64,000 nt of DNA from Frigidibacter sp. GTDB taxonomy: Bacteria; Pseudomonadota; Alphaproteobacteria; Rhodobacterales; Rhodobacteraceae. The first letter of the stretch is position 1, and the number at the start of each line of letters is the position of its first letter. A model generated the notes under the pieces. The model was not told the origin of the DNA. It was given only the letters and a program-made list of their open reading frames with translations, and ran no database searches. The stretch is taken from NCBI RefSeq assembly GCF_030695035.1, contig NZ_JAUYTT010000014.1:124001-188000 (forward strand). The letters are read 5' to 3'. Below are positions 56,140 to 64,000 of the stretch, piece by piece. The position numbers and the translations under genes were made by a program.

Positions 56140-56250
56140 CTCCCCTCCCCTGATGCACGACTCGGGCGTCCTTTTCAAAGCGACCCGCTGGGGGCTTCGA
56201 TAGTCAAAATCTGCACGCTTTGCGGGCAGATTGTCAACGATTCATGACGG

Positions 56251-57207
56251 TCAGCCGGTGATCATCTCTGACTGCCGTACGATCACCTCGGCCTGCTTGA
56301 TGCTGGCGATATCGACCAGCCGGCCCTTGTAGACTGTGGCGCCTTCGCCGCGGGCCGTCGCGGCCTCCATCGCGGCCAGGATCTCGCGCGCTTCGGCGAC
56401 GGCTTCGGCCGAGGGGGTGAAAACCTCATTGGCGATGGCGACCTGTTTGGGGTGGATCGCCCATTTGCCGACCATCCCGAGCGTAGCCGAGCGGCGGGCC
56501 TGTGCGCGGAAGCCCTCGTCATCCGAGAAGTCGCCGAAGGGGCCATCGACGGGCAGCACCCCGTGGGTGCGACAGGCGGCGACGATGGCGGCCTGAGCCC
56601 AATGCCAGGGATCGGACCAGTGCCGCGCGCCTTCATGCAGCATGTAGTAGTTTTCCTGCGTGCCGCCGATGCCGGTGGTCTGCATCCCCATGCTGGCGGC
56701 GAAATCGGCGGCGCCGAGGCTCATCGCCTGCAGGCGCGGGCTGGAGGCGGCGATCTCTTCGACATGGGCGATGCCGGCGGCCGATTCGATGATGACCTCG
56801 AAGCTGATCGGCTTCTTGCGGCCCTTGGCGCGCTCGATGGCCGTCACCAGCGCGTCCACCGCATAGACATCGGCGGCGCAGCCGACCTTGGGGATCATGA
56901 TCTGGTCGATGCGGTCGCCCGCCTGTTCGAGGATCTCGACCACATCCCGGTACCAGAACGGGGTGTCGAGCCCGTTGATGCGGACGCTCAGATACTTGGT
57001 ACCCCAGTCGATATCGTTGATCGCCTGGATGATGTTGGCACGGGCCTGCGGCTTGTCGGCAGGGGAGACCGAATCCTCGAGGTCGAGGTTGATGACATCG
57101 GCGGCGCCGGTCGCCATTTTCTCGAAGATCGCAGGGCGCGAGCCGGGGCCGAACAGCTGGCAGCGGTTGGGGCGGGCGGGAGCGGCGGGCTGGATGCGGA
57201 AACTCAT
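56251..57207 (-). CDS. mcl1: L-malyl-CoA/beta-methylmalyl-CoA lyase
   Basis: Mcl1 splits beta-methylmalyl-CoA and malyl-CoA to glyoxylate plus acyl-CoA in the ethylmalonyl-CoA pathway for acetate assimilation. The 318-residue citrate-lyase-beta-type protein has CQLFGPGSRPAIFEKM near residue 16, VINLDLEDSVSPADK with a metal-binding Asp near 40, and FEVIIESAAGIAHVEEI near 140 with the Glu ligand, and GKWAIHPKQVAIAN. Length equals the characterised enzyme. It is divergent from dgcN with a 259-bp gap. Confidence 0.92.
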   Translation of the reverse strand: MSFRIQPAAPARPNRCQLFGPGSRPAIFEKMATGAADVINLDLEDSVSPADKPQARANIIQAINDIDWGTKYLSVRINGLDTPFWYRDVVEILEQAGDRIDQIMIPKVGCAADVYAVDALVTAIERAKGRKKPISFEVIIESAAGIAHVEEIAASSPRLQAMSLGAADFAASMGMQTTGIGGTQENYYMLHEGARHWSDPWHWAQAAIVAACRTHGVLPVDGPFGDFSDDEGFRAQARRSATLGMVGKWAIHPKQVAIANEVFTPSAEAVAEAREILAAMEAATARGEGATVYKGRLVDIASIKQAEVIVRQSEMITG

Positions 57208-57466
57208 GCGGGGCCTTTCGCAAGGATGTGTCAAATTGCGCTGCGCATTGGGTATAATGTTGCGCGGCGGCTTTCAACCCGCTTTTGCAAGTGCAGCGCG
57301 GGGATGGTTGGAATGCGGCGCTGCGGCGCCCGACGCCGAAATCTTCGGCATAAGCGCTCAGATGCCGCAGAAACTTGCATGAGGGCCGCTGCAGGGCGGC
57401 GAAAAGCCCAAGACATTTCCGGGGGGACAGCTAGTCTCTCCCACAACGAACGGATGGAGACCGCAC

Positions 57467-58474
57467 ATGGCCATGATCGAGACCCCCTATCTGCTGTTCC
57501 TCGGCGATGCCGCCGACCAGCTTGCCGCGAAGGTCGCGCAGGGCATCAAGGACTGGCGCCCGGAATTCGCGGTCGGCCAGTTCCGGATGGAGGGCTGCAA
57601 GGCCGATCTGGGCCTGCCGGACATGGACCTGACCGAGGCCAAGGCTACCGGCTGCAAGACGCTGGTGGTCGGCGTCGCCAACCGCGGCGGCGTGATTTCC
57701 GACAAATGGATCAAGGTGCTGGTCGATGCGCTGGCCGAGGGGTTCGACCTTGCCTCGGGCCTGCACAACCTGTTGCGGGACGAGCCGGTGCTGGTCGAGG
57801 CCGCGGCGCGGTTCGGGCGCAAGCTGCATGACGTGCGGGTGCCCGAGGTGGAGTATCCCATCGCCAATGGCAAGAAGCGCGCCGGCAAGCGGATGCTGGC
57901 CGTGGGCACCGATTGCTCGGTCGGCAAGATGTATACGGCGCTGTGCGTCGAGAAGGAGATGCGGGCGCGCGGGCTGAAGGCCAGCTTCCGCGCCACCGGG
58001 CAGACCGGGATCCTGATCACCGGCGACGGGGTGCCACTGGATGCGGTGATCGCCGACTTCATGGCCGGGTCGGTCGAGTACCTGACGCCGCCGAATGACC
58101 CGGATCACTGGGACCTGATCGAGGGGCAGGGCAGCCTGTTCCATGTCAGCTACTCGGGCGTGACGCTGGCGCTGATCCATGGCGGACAGCCCGATGCGCT
58201 GGTGATCTGCCACGAGCCGACGCGGGCGCATATGCGCGGGTTGCCGGACTATACGCTGCCGACGCTGGAGCAGGTGCGCGATGCGGCGCTGCTGCTGGCG
58301 CGGGTGGCGAACCCGGCCTGCGTGGCGGTGGGCTATGCGATCAACACCCAGCACATGCCGGAAGCCGAGGCGCGGGCGTATCTGGCCGATGTCGAGGCGA
58401 GGCTGGGCCTGCCCGCGACCGACCCTTTCCGGTTTGGTGCGGCGAATCTGGTGGACGCGCTGGCGGCGATCTGA
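57467..58474 (+). CDS. dgcN: D-glutamate N-acetyltransferase (DUF1611)
   Basis: The 335-residue DUF1611 protein has N- and C-terminal domains; a P-loop-like AVGTDCSVGKMYTAL lies near residue 145 and GQTGILITGDGVPLDAVI near 178. DUF1611 members paired with a DgcA enzyme acetylate D-glutamate in the DgcN-DgcA route of marine bacteria. That pairing is present here, with dgcA next and a D-amino acid transaminase after it. ATG 57467 and ATG 57473 are both possible. A copy of repeat family 2 begins 20 bases after its stop. Confidence 0.82.
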   Translation: MAMIETPYLLFLGDAADQLAAKVAQGIKDWRPEFAVGQFRMEGCKADLGLPDMDLTEAKATGCKTLVVGVANRGGVISDKWIKVLVDALAEGFDLASGLHNLLRDEPVLVEAAARFGRKLHDVRVPEVEYPIANGKKRAGKRMLAVGTDCSVGKMYTALCVEKEMRARGLKASFRATGQTGILITGDGVPLDAVIADFMAGSVEYLTPPNDPDHWDLIEGQGSLFHVSYSGVTLALIHGGQPDALVICHEPTRAHMRGLPDYTLPTLEQVRDAALLLARVANPACVAVGYAINTQHMPEAEARAYLADVEARLGLPATDPFRFGAANLVDALAAI

Positions 58475-58494
58475 ACTGGGGCTTAGCCGGTCCG

Positions 58495-58633
58495 GTTCGG
58501 GCGGAAAAAGGCGAGGCAGTGCCTCGCCCCGTCCGTGCGGAACCGTTCACCCAGAGCCGCTGGCCGGGCCCTTTGGGGGCCCGTCCGGTGCAACATGATA
58601 TGTTGGCGCTTGGCGAAGGCGATGGCCTTCGCT
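58495..58633 (+). repeat. intergenic repeat family 2, copy B
   Basis: This copy shares ordered blocks with the reverse complement of 16771-16933 (see there). It has the perfect palindrome GGCGAGGCAGTGCCTCGCC (58510-58528), a GGGCCC/GGGCCC stem near 58565-58582, and GGCGAAGGCGATGGCCTTCG at the end. About 18 bases present in copy A between the middle blocks are missing. It sits between the dgcN stop and the dgcA start. Confidence 0.8.
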
Positions 58634-58716
58634 ACGGAGACCGCCCCCGACCACGCCGGGGGTTGCGGCGCCCGGTCTTTCGCGGAAGGATCGCGCCGGG
58701 CCTAAAGGAGACCATC

Positions 58717-59682
58717 ATGCAGATCACCGTCACCCCCGATATCTTCCGTCTGGCCGAGGTCTTCACCATCAGCCGTGGCAGCCGGACCGAGGCGAAGGTG
58801 CTGACGGTGCGGATCACGGATGGCGATCATGCTGGCTGGGGCGAATGCGTGCCCTATGCGCGTTATGGCGAGAGCCTGGAGAGCGTGGCGGATGAGATTG
58901 CCAGCCTGCCCGAGGTCTTCACCCGGGATGAGCTGCAAGGCCTGCTGCCCGCCGGCGCCGCCCGCAACGCGGTGGATTGCGCGCTGTGGGATATGGAGGC
59001 GAAGCGGGCCGGCAGCCGTGTCTGGGACCTGATGGGCCTGCCCGCGCCGGGGCCGATGATCACCGCCTATACCCTGTCGCTGGCCGAGCCCGAGACGATG
59101 CGGGCACAGGCGGCGAAGAACGCGCATCGCCCGCTGCTGAAGATCAAGCTGGGCACGCCCGACGATATGGCGCGGCTGGCGGCGGTGCGGGCGGGAGCCC
59201 CGGATACGCCGATCATCGTCGATGCGAATGAGGGCTGGACCGCCGAGATCTACAAGGATCTGGCGCCGCATCTGATCCGCATGGGGGTGAAGCTGGTCGA
59301 ACAGCCGCTGCCCGCCGGCGCCGACGAGATGCTGGCCGAGATTGAGCGCCCGCTGCCGGTCTGTGCCGATGAAAGCTGCCATGACCGCCACTCGCTGGCC
59401 GAGATCGCCGGCAAGTATGACTTCGTGAACATCAAGCTGGACAAGACCGGCGGGCTGACCGAAGCGCTGGCGCTGCGCAGCATGGCGCAGGTGCAGGGCT
59501 ATGGCGTGATGGTCGGCTGCATGGTCGGATCGAGCCTGGCGATGGCGCCGGCGGTGCTGCTGGCGCAGGGCGCGGGCTTCACCGATCTTGACGGGCCGCT
59601 GCTTCTGGCCGAAGACCGCGAGAATGCGCTGCGCTATGACGAGGCCGGGGTTCACCCGCCAGCCGCGGCCCTGTGGGGCTGA
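58717..59682 (+). CDS. dgcA: N-acetyl-D-glutamate racemase (enolase superfamily, dipeptide-epimerase-like)
   Basis: The 321-residue enzyme has the muconate-lactonising subgroup layout: catalytic Lys pair in LLKIKLGTPDD near residue 145, metal ligands in IIVDANEGW (about 170) and ADESCHDRHSL (about 220), and a second-side Lys in NIKLDKTGG near 243. In DgcN-DgcA systems it racemises N-acetyl-D-glutamate to the L form. AAAGGAG precedes ATG 58717. Without the neighbouring dgcN it would be called an L-Ala-D/L-Glu epimerase, which stays possible. Confidence 0.8.
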   Translation: MQITVTPDIFRLAEVFTISRGSRTEAKVLTVRITDGDHAGWGECVPYARYGESLESVADEIASLPEVFTRDELQGLLPAGAARNAVDCALWDMEAKRAGSRVWDLMGLPAPGPMITAYTLSLAEPETMRAQAAKNAHRPLLKIKLGTPDDMARLAAVRAGAPDTPIIVDANEGWTAEIYKDLAPHLIRMGVKLVEQPLPAGADEMLAEIERPLPVCADESCHDRHSLAEIAGKYDFVNIKLDKTGGLTEALALRSMAQVQGYGVMVGCMVGSSLAMAPAVLLAQGAGFTDLDGPLLLAEDRENALRYDEAGVHPPAAALWG

Positions 59683-59720
59683 CCGCACCGCATTTCGGCA
59701 CAACAAGAGGAACCCAAGCA

Positions 59721-60584
59721 ATGAGCCGCATCGTCTATGTGAATGGCAGCTACCTGCCCGAGGAAGAGGCCAAGATCTCGATCTTCGACCGGGGCTTCCT
59801 GATGGCGGATGGCGTCTATGAGGTGACCAGCGTGCTGGACGGCAAGCTGCTGGACTTCGCGGGCCACGCCGCGCGGCTGGAACGCTCGCTGGCAGAGCTG
59901 GACATGGCCTGCCCGGTGACGATGGAGGAGCTGCTGGCGATCCACCGCGAGTTGGTCGCGCAGAACGCGATCACCGACGGTATGGTCTATCTGCAGATCA
60001 CCCGCGGCTCGGCGGGCGACCGCGATTTCGCCTTTCCCGATCCGGCGAAGGTGCCGTCCTCCATCGTGCTGTTCACGCAGTCCAAGCCCGGGCTGGCCGA
60101 CAACCCGGCGGCGAAGACGGGGATCAAGGTCATCACCGTGCCGGACATCCGCTGGGGCCGGCGCGATATCAAGACGGTGCAGCTGCTCTACCCGTCGATG
60201 GGCAAGATGATGGCCAAGAAGGCCGGCGTCGATGATGCCTGGATGGTCGAGGATGGCTTCGTGACCGAGGGCACCTCGAACAACGCCTATATCGTCAAGG
60301 GCGGCAAGATCATCACCCGGCATCTGGGATCCGAGATCCTGCACGGCATCACCCGCGCCGCCGTGCTGCGCTTTGCCCGCGAGGCGCAGATGGAGGTCGA
60401 GGAACGCAGCTTTACCGTGGAGGAGGCGAAGGGCGCGGATGAGGCGTTCATCACCTCGGCGTCCGCCTTCGTGATGCCGGTGGTCGAGATTGACGGCGCC
60501 AAGCTGGGCACCGGCGCGCCGGGCAAGGTGGCCGTGCGGCTGCGCGAGATCTATCTGGACGAAAGCCGCAAGTCGGCGATCTGA
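59721..60584 (+). CDS. dat: D-amino acid aminotransferase
   Basis: The 287-residue fold-type IV PLP enzyme has the N-terminal FDRGFLMADGVYEVTSV near residue 27, RLERSLAELDM near 55, catalytic Lys in RDIKTVQLLY near 153 and TEGTSNNAYIVKGGKI near 190. The DGVYEV motif points to D-amino acid transaminase, not the branched-chain enzyme. It makes D-glutamate from 2-oxoglutarate, or the reverse. GAGGAACC precedes ATG. The three-gene order dgcN-dgcA-dat supports D-amino acid catabolism. Confidence 0.88.
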   Translation: MSRIVYVNGSYLPEEEAKISIFDRGFLMADGVYEVTSVLDGKLLDFAGHAARLERSLAELDMACPVTMEELLAIHRELVAQNAITDGMVYLQITRGSAGDRDFAFPDPAKVPSSIVLFTQSKPGLADNPAAKTGIKVITVPDIRWGRRDIKTVQLLYPSMGKMMAKKAGVDDAWMVEDGFVTEGTSNNAYIVKGGKIITRHLGSEILHGITRAAVLRFAREAQMEVEERSFTVEEAKGADEAFITSASAFVMPVVEIDGAKLGTGAPGKVAVRLREIYLDESRKSAI

Positions 60585-60617
60585 ACCGGTGAGGGGCGGC
60601 GCGGTGGCGCTGCCCCC

Positions 60618-61496
60618 TTACCCCGCAAACTCGATATAAAGGTCGTTCGCGTCCACATCGCCCGGCAGCACGCCATCGAGGATCGCCTGCAGCTTGCCGG
60701 CAATCAGCACCTCGGTGCCGTTGCCATCCGGCGTCGTCTGCAGGACCACGTCCACTGCCGTGTCCGGTGGCGGCGCGAAGATGGTGATCTCGATCTGGTC
60801 AGACCCGGGCTGATAGTCGACGATGGTGGTTACTGAGAGGTCATCGGGCGCCTCTGCCTGGACCTCGTCGTCATCCTCGTCGATCTCTGCCGCATCGTCC
60901 GCGTCAGGCTCTTCATCGATATCGCCTGTAGGCTCTGAACTGGCGTCGGCAGGGGCGAACGCGGCTGCGTCCTCGCTATCCTCGTCCTCGTCGGCGCCCG
61001 TGTCTTCGGCGGTTTCGTCAGACGGCTGGGGCGTGATGGTGGCGAGAAGTGCTTCGAATGAGGCGTCGTCGTCCTCGGCCTCATCAGTCTCGTCCACTGC
61101 GGCAGGCGGGCTTGCGGCGGTCAGCCGGGCGATGGCGGCCAGAACGTCCAGATCGGCGCCGGCATCAGCCTCGAGATCGTCCTCGGTCTCGTCCAGTTCG
61201 TCCTCATAGGCGGCGTCTTCGGCTTCTTGCAGCCAAGGATCCTCGGCCTCTTCGGCAGAAGCCGCCGCAGGGTCGGCCTCGGGCAGATCCGTGTCGGCCG
61301 CAGCATAGTCCAGCAACGATGTGCCCTCGCCCTCCTCCTCGATGTCGTCGGCAGCAGGCGCGCGGGCGGCGGCGTCGGCAGCGTCGTCTTCCGATGTGTC
61401 CTTGTCCTCGTCGTCGTCATCAGCCGAACCGGCAGCCGGAAGCGCCGCACCCAGAAGGCCCAGCAAGAACAGCGACATGACTTCAAGACCGAGCAT
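60618..61496 (-). CDS. very acidic protein with N-terminal hydrophobic segment
   Basis: I do not recognise the family. The 292-residue chain has one hydrophobic N-terminal stretch (MLGLEVMSLFLLGLLGAALP), then about 200 residues dominated by Asp, Glu and Ala with only two Lys in the whole protein, and an ordered C-terminal domain (about 222-292) with VDYQPGSDQIEITIF, VVLQTTPDGNGTEVLI and a PGDVDANDLYIEFAG end. This end resembles the region after RTX repeats in type I secreted proteins of this group. Its calculated charge must be extremely negative. Confidence 0.7.
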   Translation of the reverse strand: MLGLEVMSLFLLGLLGAALPAAGSADDDDEDKDTSEDDAADAAARAPAADDIEEEGEGTSLLDYAAADTDLPEADPAAASAEEAEDPWLQEAEDAAYEDELDETEDDLEADAGADLDVLAAIARLTAASPPAAVDETDEAEDDDASFEALLATITPQPSDETAEDTGADEDEDSEDAAAFAPADASSEPTGDIDEEPDADDAAEIDEDDDEVQAEAPDDLSVTTIVDYQPGSDQIEITIFAPPPDTAVDVVLQTTPDGNGTEVLIAGKLQAILDGVLPGDVDANDLYIEFAG

Positions 61497-61718
61497 TCAG
61501 ACCCCCTCACGGGAAAAGTGGCGCGGGACAGGCATTTACCCGTTAACCGTGTGTCAAGGGTTTGGGTGGGATGGGCAGGGAGTCAAGCGACGAAACGCCA
61601 GGCGTGCCGCGTTCGGGGTTGGCGTGGCCGACAGTCGGGGCAGGTGGGTGCGACTGTTGCGACCGGAGCAACGATAGTTAGGAGCGGGACGGGTGGGGCG
61701 CCGGAATGCCCGCCGGGC

Positions 61719-62024
61719 TTAACCCTGATGCGCCTTGATCGCCTCGGCAAAGGCTGCCTGTTTTGCGGGGTCTGCATCGGTCTGGTTCGCGGCGATCCAA
61801 TCGGCATAGGGCATGCCGTAGAAGATATCTCTCGCCTGATCCTTGGTCATGTCGATGCCGCGTTCGGTCGCCGCCTCCTGATACCAGCGCGACAGGCAGT
61901 TGCGGCAGAATCCGGCCATGTTCATCAGGTCGATGTTCTGAACCTCGGGCCGGGCCTCCATCAGATGCGCGCGCAGGGCGCGGAAGGCGGCGGCCTCAAG
62001 CTCGGTGCGGGTGGCGTCGTCCAT
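61719..62024 (-). CDS. DUF1244 domain protein
   Basis: The 101-residue protein matches DUF1244: ALRAHLMEARPEVQNIDLMN then FCRNCLSRWYQEAA with a CxxC pair, and DIFYGMPYADW. A metal-binding or small adaptor role is possible; the function is unknown. GGAGG precedes ATG 62024. It starts 11 bp after the stop of the amidohydrolase, in the same direction. Confidence 0.9.
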   Translation of the reverse strand: MDDATRTELEAAAFRALRAHLMEARPEVQNIDLMNMAGFCRNCLSRWYQEAATERGIDMTKDQARDIFYGMPYADWIAANQTDADPAKQAAFAEAIKAHQG

Positions 62025-62035
62025 GGTATCCTCCG

Positions 62036-62776
62036 TTACAGTCCGGTATCGGCGAGGCTGGCTTGCAGGATCGGGGCCAGAAGGTCGGCCCATTCGATCT
62101 GGCCGGCTTCGGTGGCGATCAGGTCGTTGCGCACCTCGATCAGCACGTTGAGCCGACCCGGTTGCAGCGCGTGGCGGTCGATGGCGTCGCCGTCGAGATG
62201 GCCCAGATAGGGCTCGTTGTCGCCGACGCAGAGGCCGGTGGCCTCTAGTCGCGCGATCAGCGGCAGCGCCAGACGGCCATCCAGATGCGAATGCAGGATG
62301 CCGACCTGCCAAGGCCGCGGCGGGCGGCCGTTCAGCTGCGGGGTGAAGCTGTGCACGGCGCAGATCACTGTGTCGGGGCGGCGCGCGGCAAGGGTGGCAT
62401 AGGCGGCGTGATAGGGGCGGTGATAGGCATTTAGCCGCCGCTCCACCTCTGCCGCATCCGCGTGGCGGTTGGCGGGGATGATGGTGCCATCGTAAAGCCG
62501 CATCAACAGTGTTGGGTCATCCTCGCCACGGTTGGGGTCGATCACCAGCCGAGAAAAGTCCGACAAGATCGCCGGGGCCTCCAGCCGCTCGGCAAGGTGG
62601 CGCGTCAGCCCTGCGGCGCCCACATCATAGGCAATGTGGCGCGCCATGTCGGCGGCGGCGATGCCAAGGTTGCCACCCCCCACCTCTACCGGCACGGTGT
62701 TGGCAGCGTGGTCGCAAGTGACGAGCCAGCGCGAGGGCCGGGCTTCGCCAATGATTTCATAAGGGATATGGGTCAT
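62036..62776 (-). CDS. N-formylglutamate amidohydrolase family protein
   Basis: The 246-residue protein has LVTCDHAANTVP near residue 20 with zinc ligands, DFSRLVIDPNRGEDDPTL near 75, and AVHSFTPQLNGRPRPW-like sequence near 145 (CAVHSFTPQ), followed by ARLNVLIEVRND near 210. The family cleaves N-formyl-L-glutamate or related N-acyl amino acids. It pairs with the DUF1244 gene. The nearby dgcN-dgcA-dat cluster makes an N-acyl-glutamate substrate imaginable, but histidine-pathway genes are not nearby. Confidence 0.85.
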   Translation of the reverse strand: MTHIPYEIIGEARPSRWLVTCDHAANTVPVEVGGGNLGIAAADMARHIAYDVGAAGLTRHLAERLEAPAILSDFSRLVIDPNRGEDDPTLLMRLYDGTIIPANRHADAAEVERRLNAYHRPYHAAYATLAARRPDTVICAVHSFTPQLNGRPPRPWQVGILHSHLDGRLALPLIARLEATGLCVGDNEPYLGHLDGDAIDRHALQPGRLNVLIEVRNDLIATEAGQIEWADLLAPILQASLADTGL

Positions 62777-62905
62777 CGTCGTGATCCTGTGCTCTGCCCG
62801 GTTTAGGCCAAGCCGGAGCCATGCGCCAGTTGCGAGCGCAGCAAAACTGGGCCATAAGGTGTATGGCCCACATGGAAAATGCAAAAAGACAGGGGACGAG
62901 GCTGA

Positions 62906-64000
62906 ATGAGACGCCTTCGTAAAGTGAAGATCGTGGCGACCCTCGGGCCGGCCTCCAGCGATTACCAGACCATTCGCGCATTGTTCGAGGCCGGGGCCGA
63001 CGTGTTCCGCCTGAACATGAGCCACGGCACCCATGCCGAGCAAAAGGCGCGCTATGACATCATCCGCCAGATCGAGGCCGATACCGGCCGCCCGATTGGC
63101 GTGCTGGCCGACCTTCAGGGGCCGAAGCTGCGGGTTGGCACCTTCGCCAGCGGCGCGGCTGAGCTGGAAGAAGGGCAGCCCTTCCGCTTTGACCTCGACG
63201 AAGAGCCGGGCGATGGCCACCGCGTCTGCCTGCCGCATCGCGAGATTTTCGAGGCGCTGCAGCCCGGCGCGACGCTGCTAATCAATGACGGCAAGATCGC
63301 CATGAAGGTCAACGATTGCGGGCCGGACTTTGCCAATTGCACCGTCACCATCGGCGGCACGATCTCCAACCGCAAGGGCGTGAACGTGCCCGACGTGGTG
63401 CTGCCGCTAGCGGCGCTGTCGGACAAGGACCGCGCCGATCTGGAATTTGTCTGCGACCTTGGGGCCGATTGGCTGGCGCTGTCCTTCGTGCAGCGCGCCG
63501 AGGATGTGACCGAGGCGCGCGAGCTGGCGCGAGGGCGCTCGGCGATCCTCGCCAAGATCGAGAAACCGGCGGCGCTGAACAAGTTCGATGAGATCCTGGC
63601 CGTGTCGGACGGGATCATGGTCGCGCGCGGCGATCTGGGGGTGGAACTGCCGGTCTATACCGTGCCGCCAATCCAGAAGCGGCTGGTGCGCAAGTGCCGC
63701 GCGGCTGGCAAGCCGGTGATCGTGGCGACGCAGATGCTGGAATCGATGATCGAAAGCCCGATGCCGACCCGTGCCGAAGTGTCGGACGTGGCGGCGGCGA
63801 TCTATGAGGGCGCCGATGCGGTGATGCTGTCGGCCGAATCCGCCGCCGGGCGCTACCCGATCGAGGCGGTGGCGACGATGGACAACGTCGCCCAGTCGGT
63901 CGAGACCGACCCGACCTACCGCGAGGTGATCGAGGCCAGCCGCAAGGCGGTGCGCAAGACTGTCGCCGACGGGATCGTTGCCGCGGCGCGTGAACTGGCC
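62906..64000 (+). CDS. pyk: pyruvate kinase (3' end outside window)
   Basis: Pyruvate kinase makes pyruvate and ATP from phosphoenolpyruvate. The visible 365 codons contain KIVATLGPASSDYQTIRALF near residue 8, FRLNMSHGTHAEQ near 35, DLQGPKLRVG near 69, the active-site signature ILAKIEKPAALNKFDEIL near 216 with the catalytic Lys, MVARGDLGVELP near 238 and TQMLESMIESPMPTRAEVSD near 274. The gene is cut by the right edge before the C-terminal domain ends. Confidence 0.96.
   Translation, partial: MRRLRKVKIVATLGPASSDYQTIRALFEAGADVFRLNMSHGTHAEQKARYDIIRQIEADTGRPIGVLADLQGPKLRVGTFASGAAELEEGQPFRFDLDEEPGDGHRVCLPHREIFEALQPGATLLINDGKIAMKVNDCGPDFANCTVTIGGTISNRKGVNVPDVVLPLAALSDKDRADLEFVCDLGADWLALSFVQRAEDVTEARELARGRSAILAKIEKPAALNKFDEILAVSDGIMVARGDLGVELPVYTVPPIQKRLVRKCRAAGKPVIVATQMLESMIESPMPTRAEVSDVAAAIYEGADAVMLSAESAAGRYPIEAVATMDNVAQSVETDPTYREVIEASRKAVRKTVADGIVAAARELA

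Noticed and set aside
56038-56247. A 69-residue plus-strand frame after the FnrL box
   Set aside because: It lacks a ribosome site and overlaps the nested hairpin; the residue pattern resembles no family.
57253-57258. TATAAT as a promoter for dgcN
   Set aside because: The hexamer is perfect but no -35 lies at 16-18 bases, and the leader would be about 200 bases; left unannotated.
57283-57380. PccR/ScfR-type TTTGCAAA sites near mcl1
   Set aside because: Only partial half-sites (TTTTGCAAG, AACTTGCA) about 85 bases apart are present, without the paired spacing of known sites.

Overview
The window is high-GC chromosomal DNA of an alphaproteobacterium, almost certainly of the Rhodobacteraceae (the Rhodobacter, Paracoccus and Gemmobacter neighbourhood). 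This rests on gene families and gene orders typical of that group: the block rsfS-rlmH-gpmI-envC-ctpA-rppH, a 44-residue aa3 oxidase subunit IV, the TIGR02302 protein, L-malyl-CoA/beta-methylmalyl-CoA lyase, phaAB, glycine betaine monooxygenase genes, and an FnrL-type box (TTGAT-N4-ATCAA). No phage, plasmid, transposase, CRISPR array, rRNA or tRNA was found. Genes are dense, and many are coupled by 1 to 4 bp stop/start overlaps.

Layout. 1-9.3 kb: a truncated lytic transglycosylase; serC-serA behind a possible serC leader and followed by two hairpins; a PPP-family phosphatase; a persulfide-dioxygenase-like hydrolase; then a diacylglycerol-kinase-like protein, a CpdA-like phosphodiesterase, CreA and a thiolase. 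9.4-12.0 kb: a clear cobalamin riboswitch ahead of a Rieske oxygenase/reductase pair (gbcA-gbcB). 12.0-17.8 kb (minus): the rppH to rsfS block. 18.2-20.4 kb: leuC-leuD. 20.5-31.2 kb: a membrane protein, an endonuclease-like protein, Sua5/TsaC, an acyl-CoA dehydrogenase with a metallo-beta-lactamase hydrolase, CtaG-independent small oxidase subunit IV, a papain-like lipoprotein candidate, azlCD, mobA with an acetyltransferase, an unknown membrane protein and greA. 31.4-36.8 kb: ETF-ubiquinone oxidoreductase, a TPR protein, ispE and a polyprenyl diphosphate synthase. 36.8-42.8 kb: small DUF proteins, a methyltransferase, an EamA exporter, phaA-phaB, an EAL protein and tag. 42.8-49.5 kb: tlpA-like, argH, a tiny lptM-like lipoprotein gene, a DUF2834 protein, lysA and TIGR02302. 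49.5-55.4 kb: a zinc-ribbon protein, ftsE-ftsX-plsC, small enzymes, sugE and accA. 55.5-64 kb: an FnrL-box gene, mcl1, a D-glutamate/D-amino-acid cluster (dgcN-dgcA-dat), a very acidic protein, DUF1244, an N-formylglutamate amidohydrolase-like protein and the start of pyruvate kinase.

Metabolically the region combines serine, leucine, arginine and lysine biosynthesis with C2/C4 carbon handling (phaAB, mcl1, thiolase, acyl-CoA dehydrogenase, ETF-QO, accA), betaine demethylation, D-glutamate use and central glycolysis (gpmI, pyk). The leads I rate highest are the B12 riboswitch on a B12-free demethylase, and two families of intergenic repeats. Every clear copy of those repeats sits just after a stop codon, in the sense orientation of the gene it follows.
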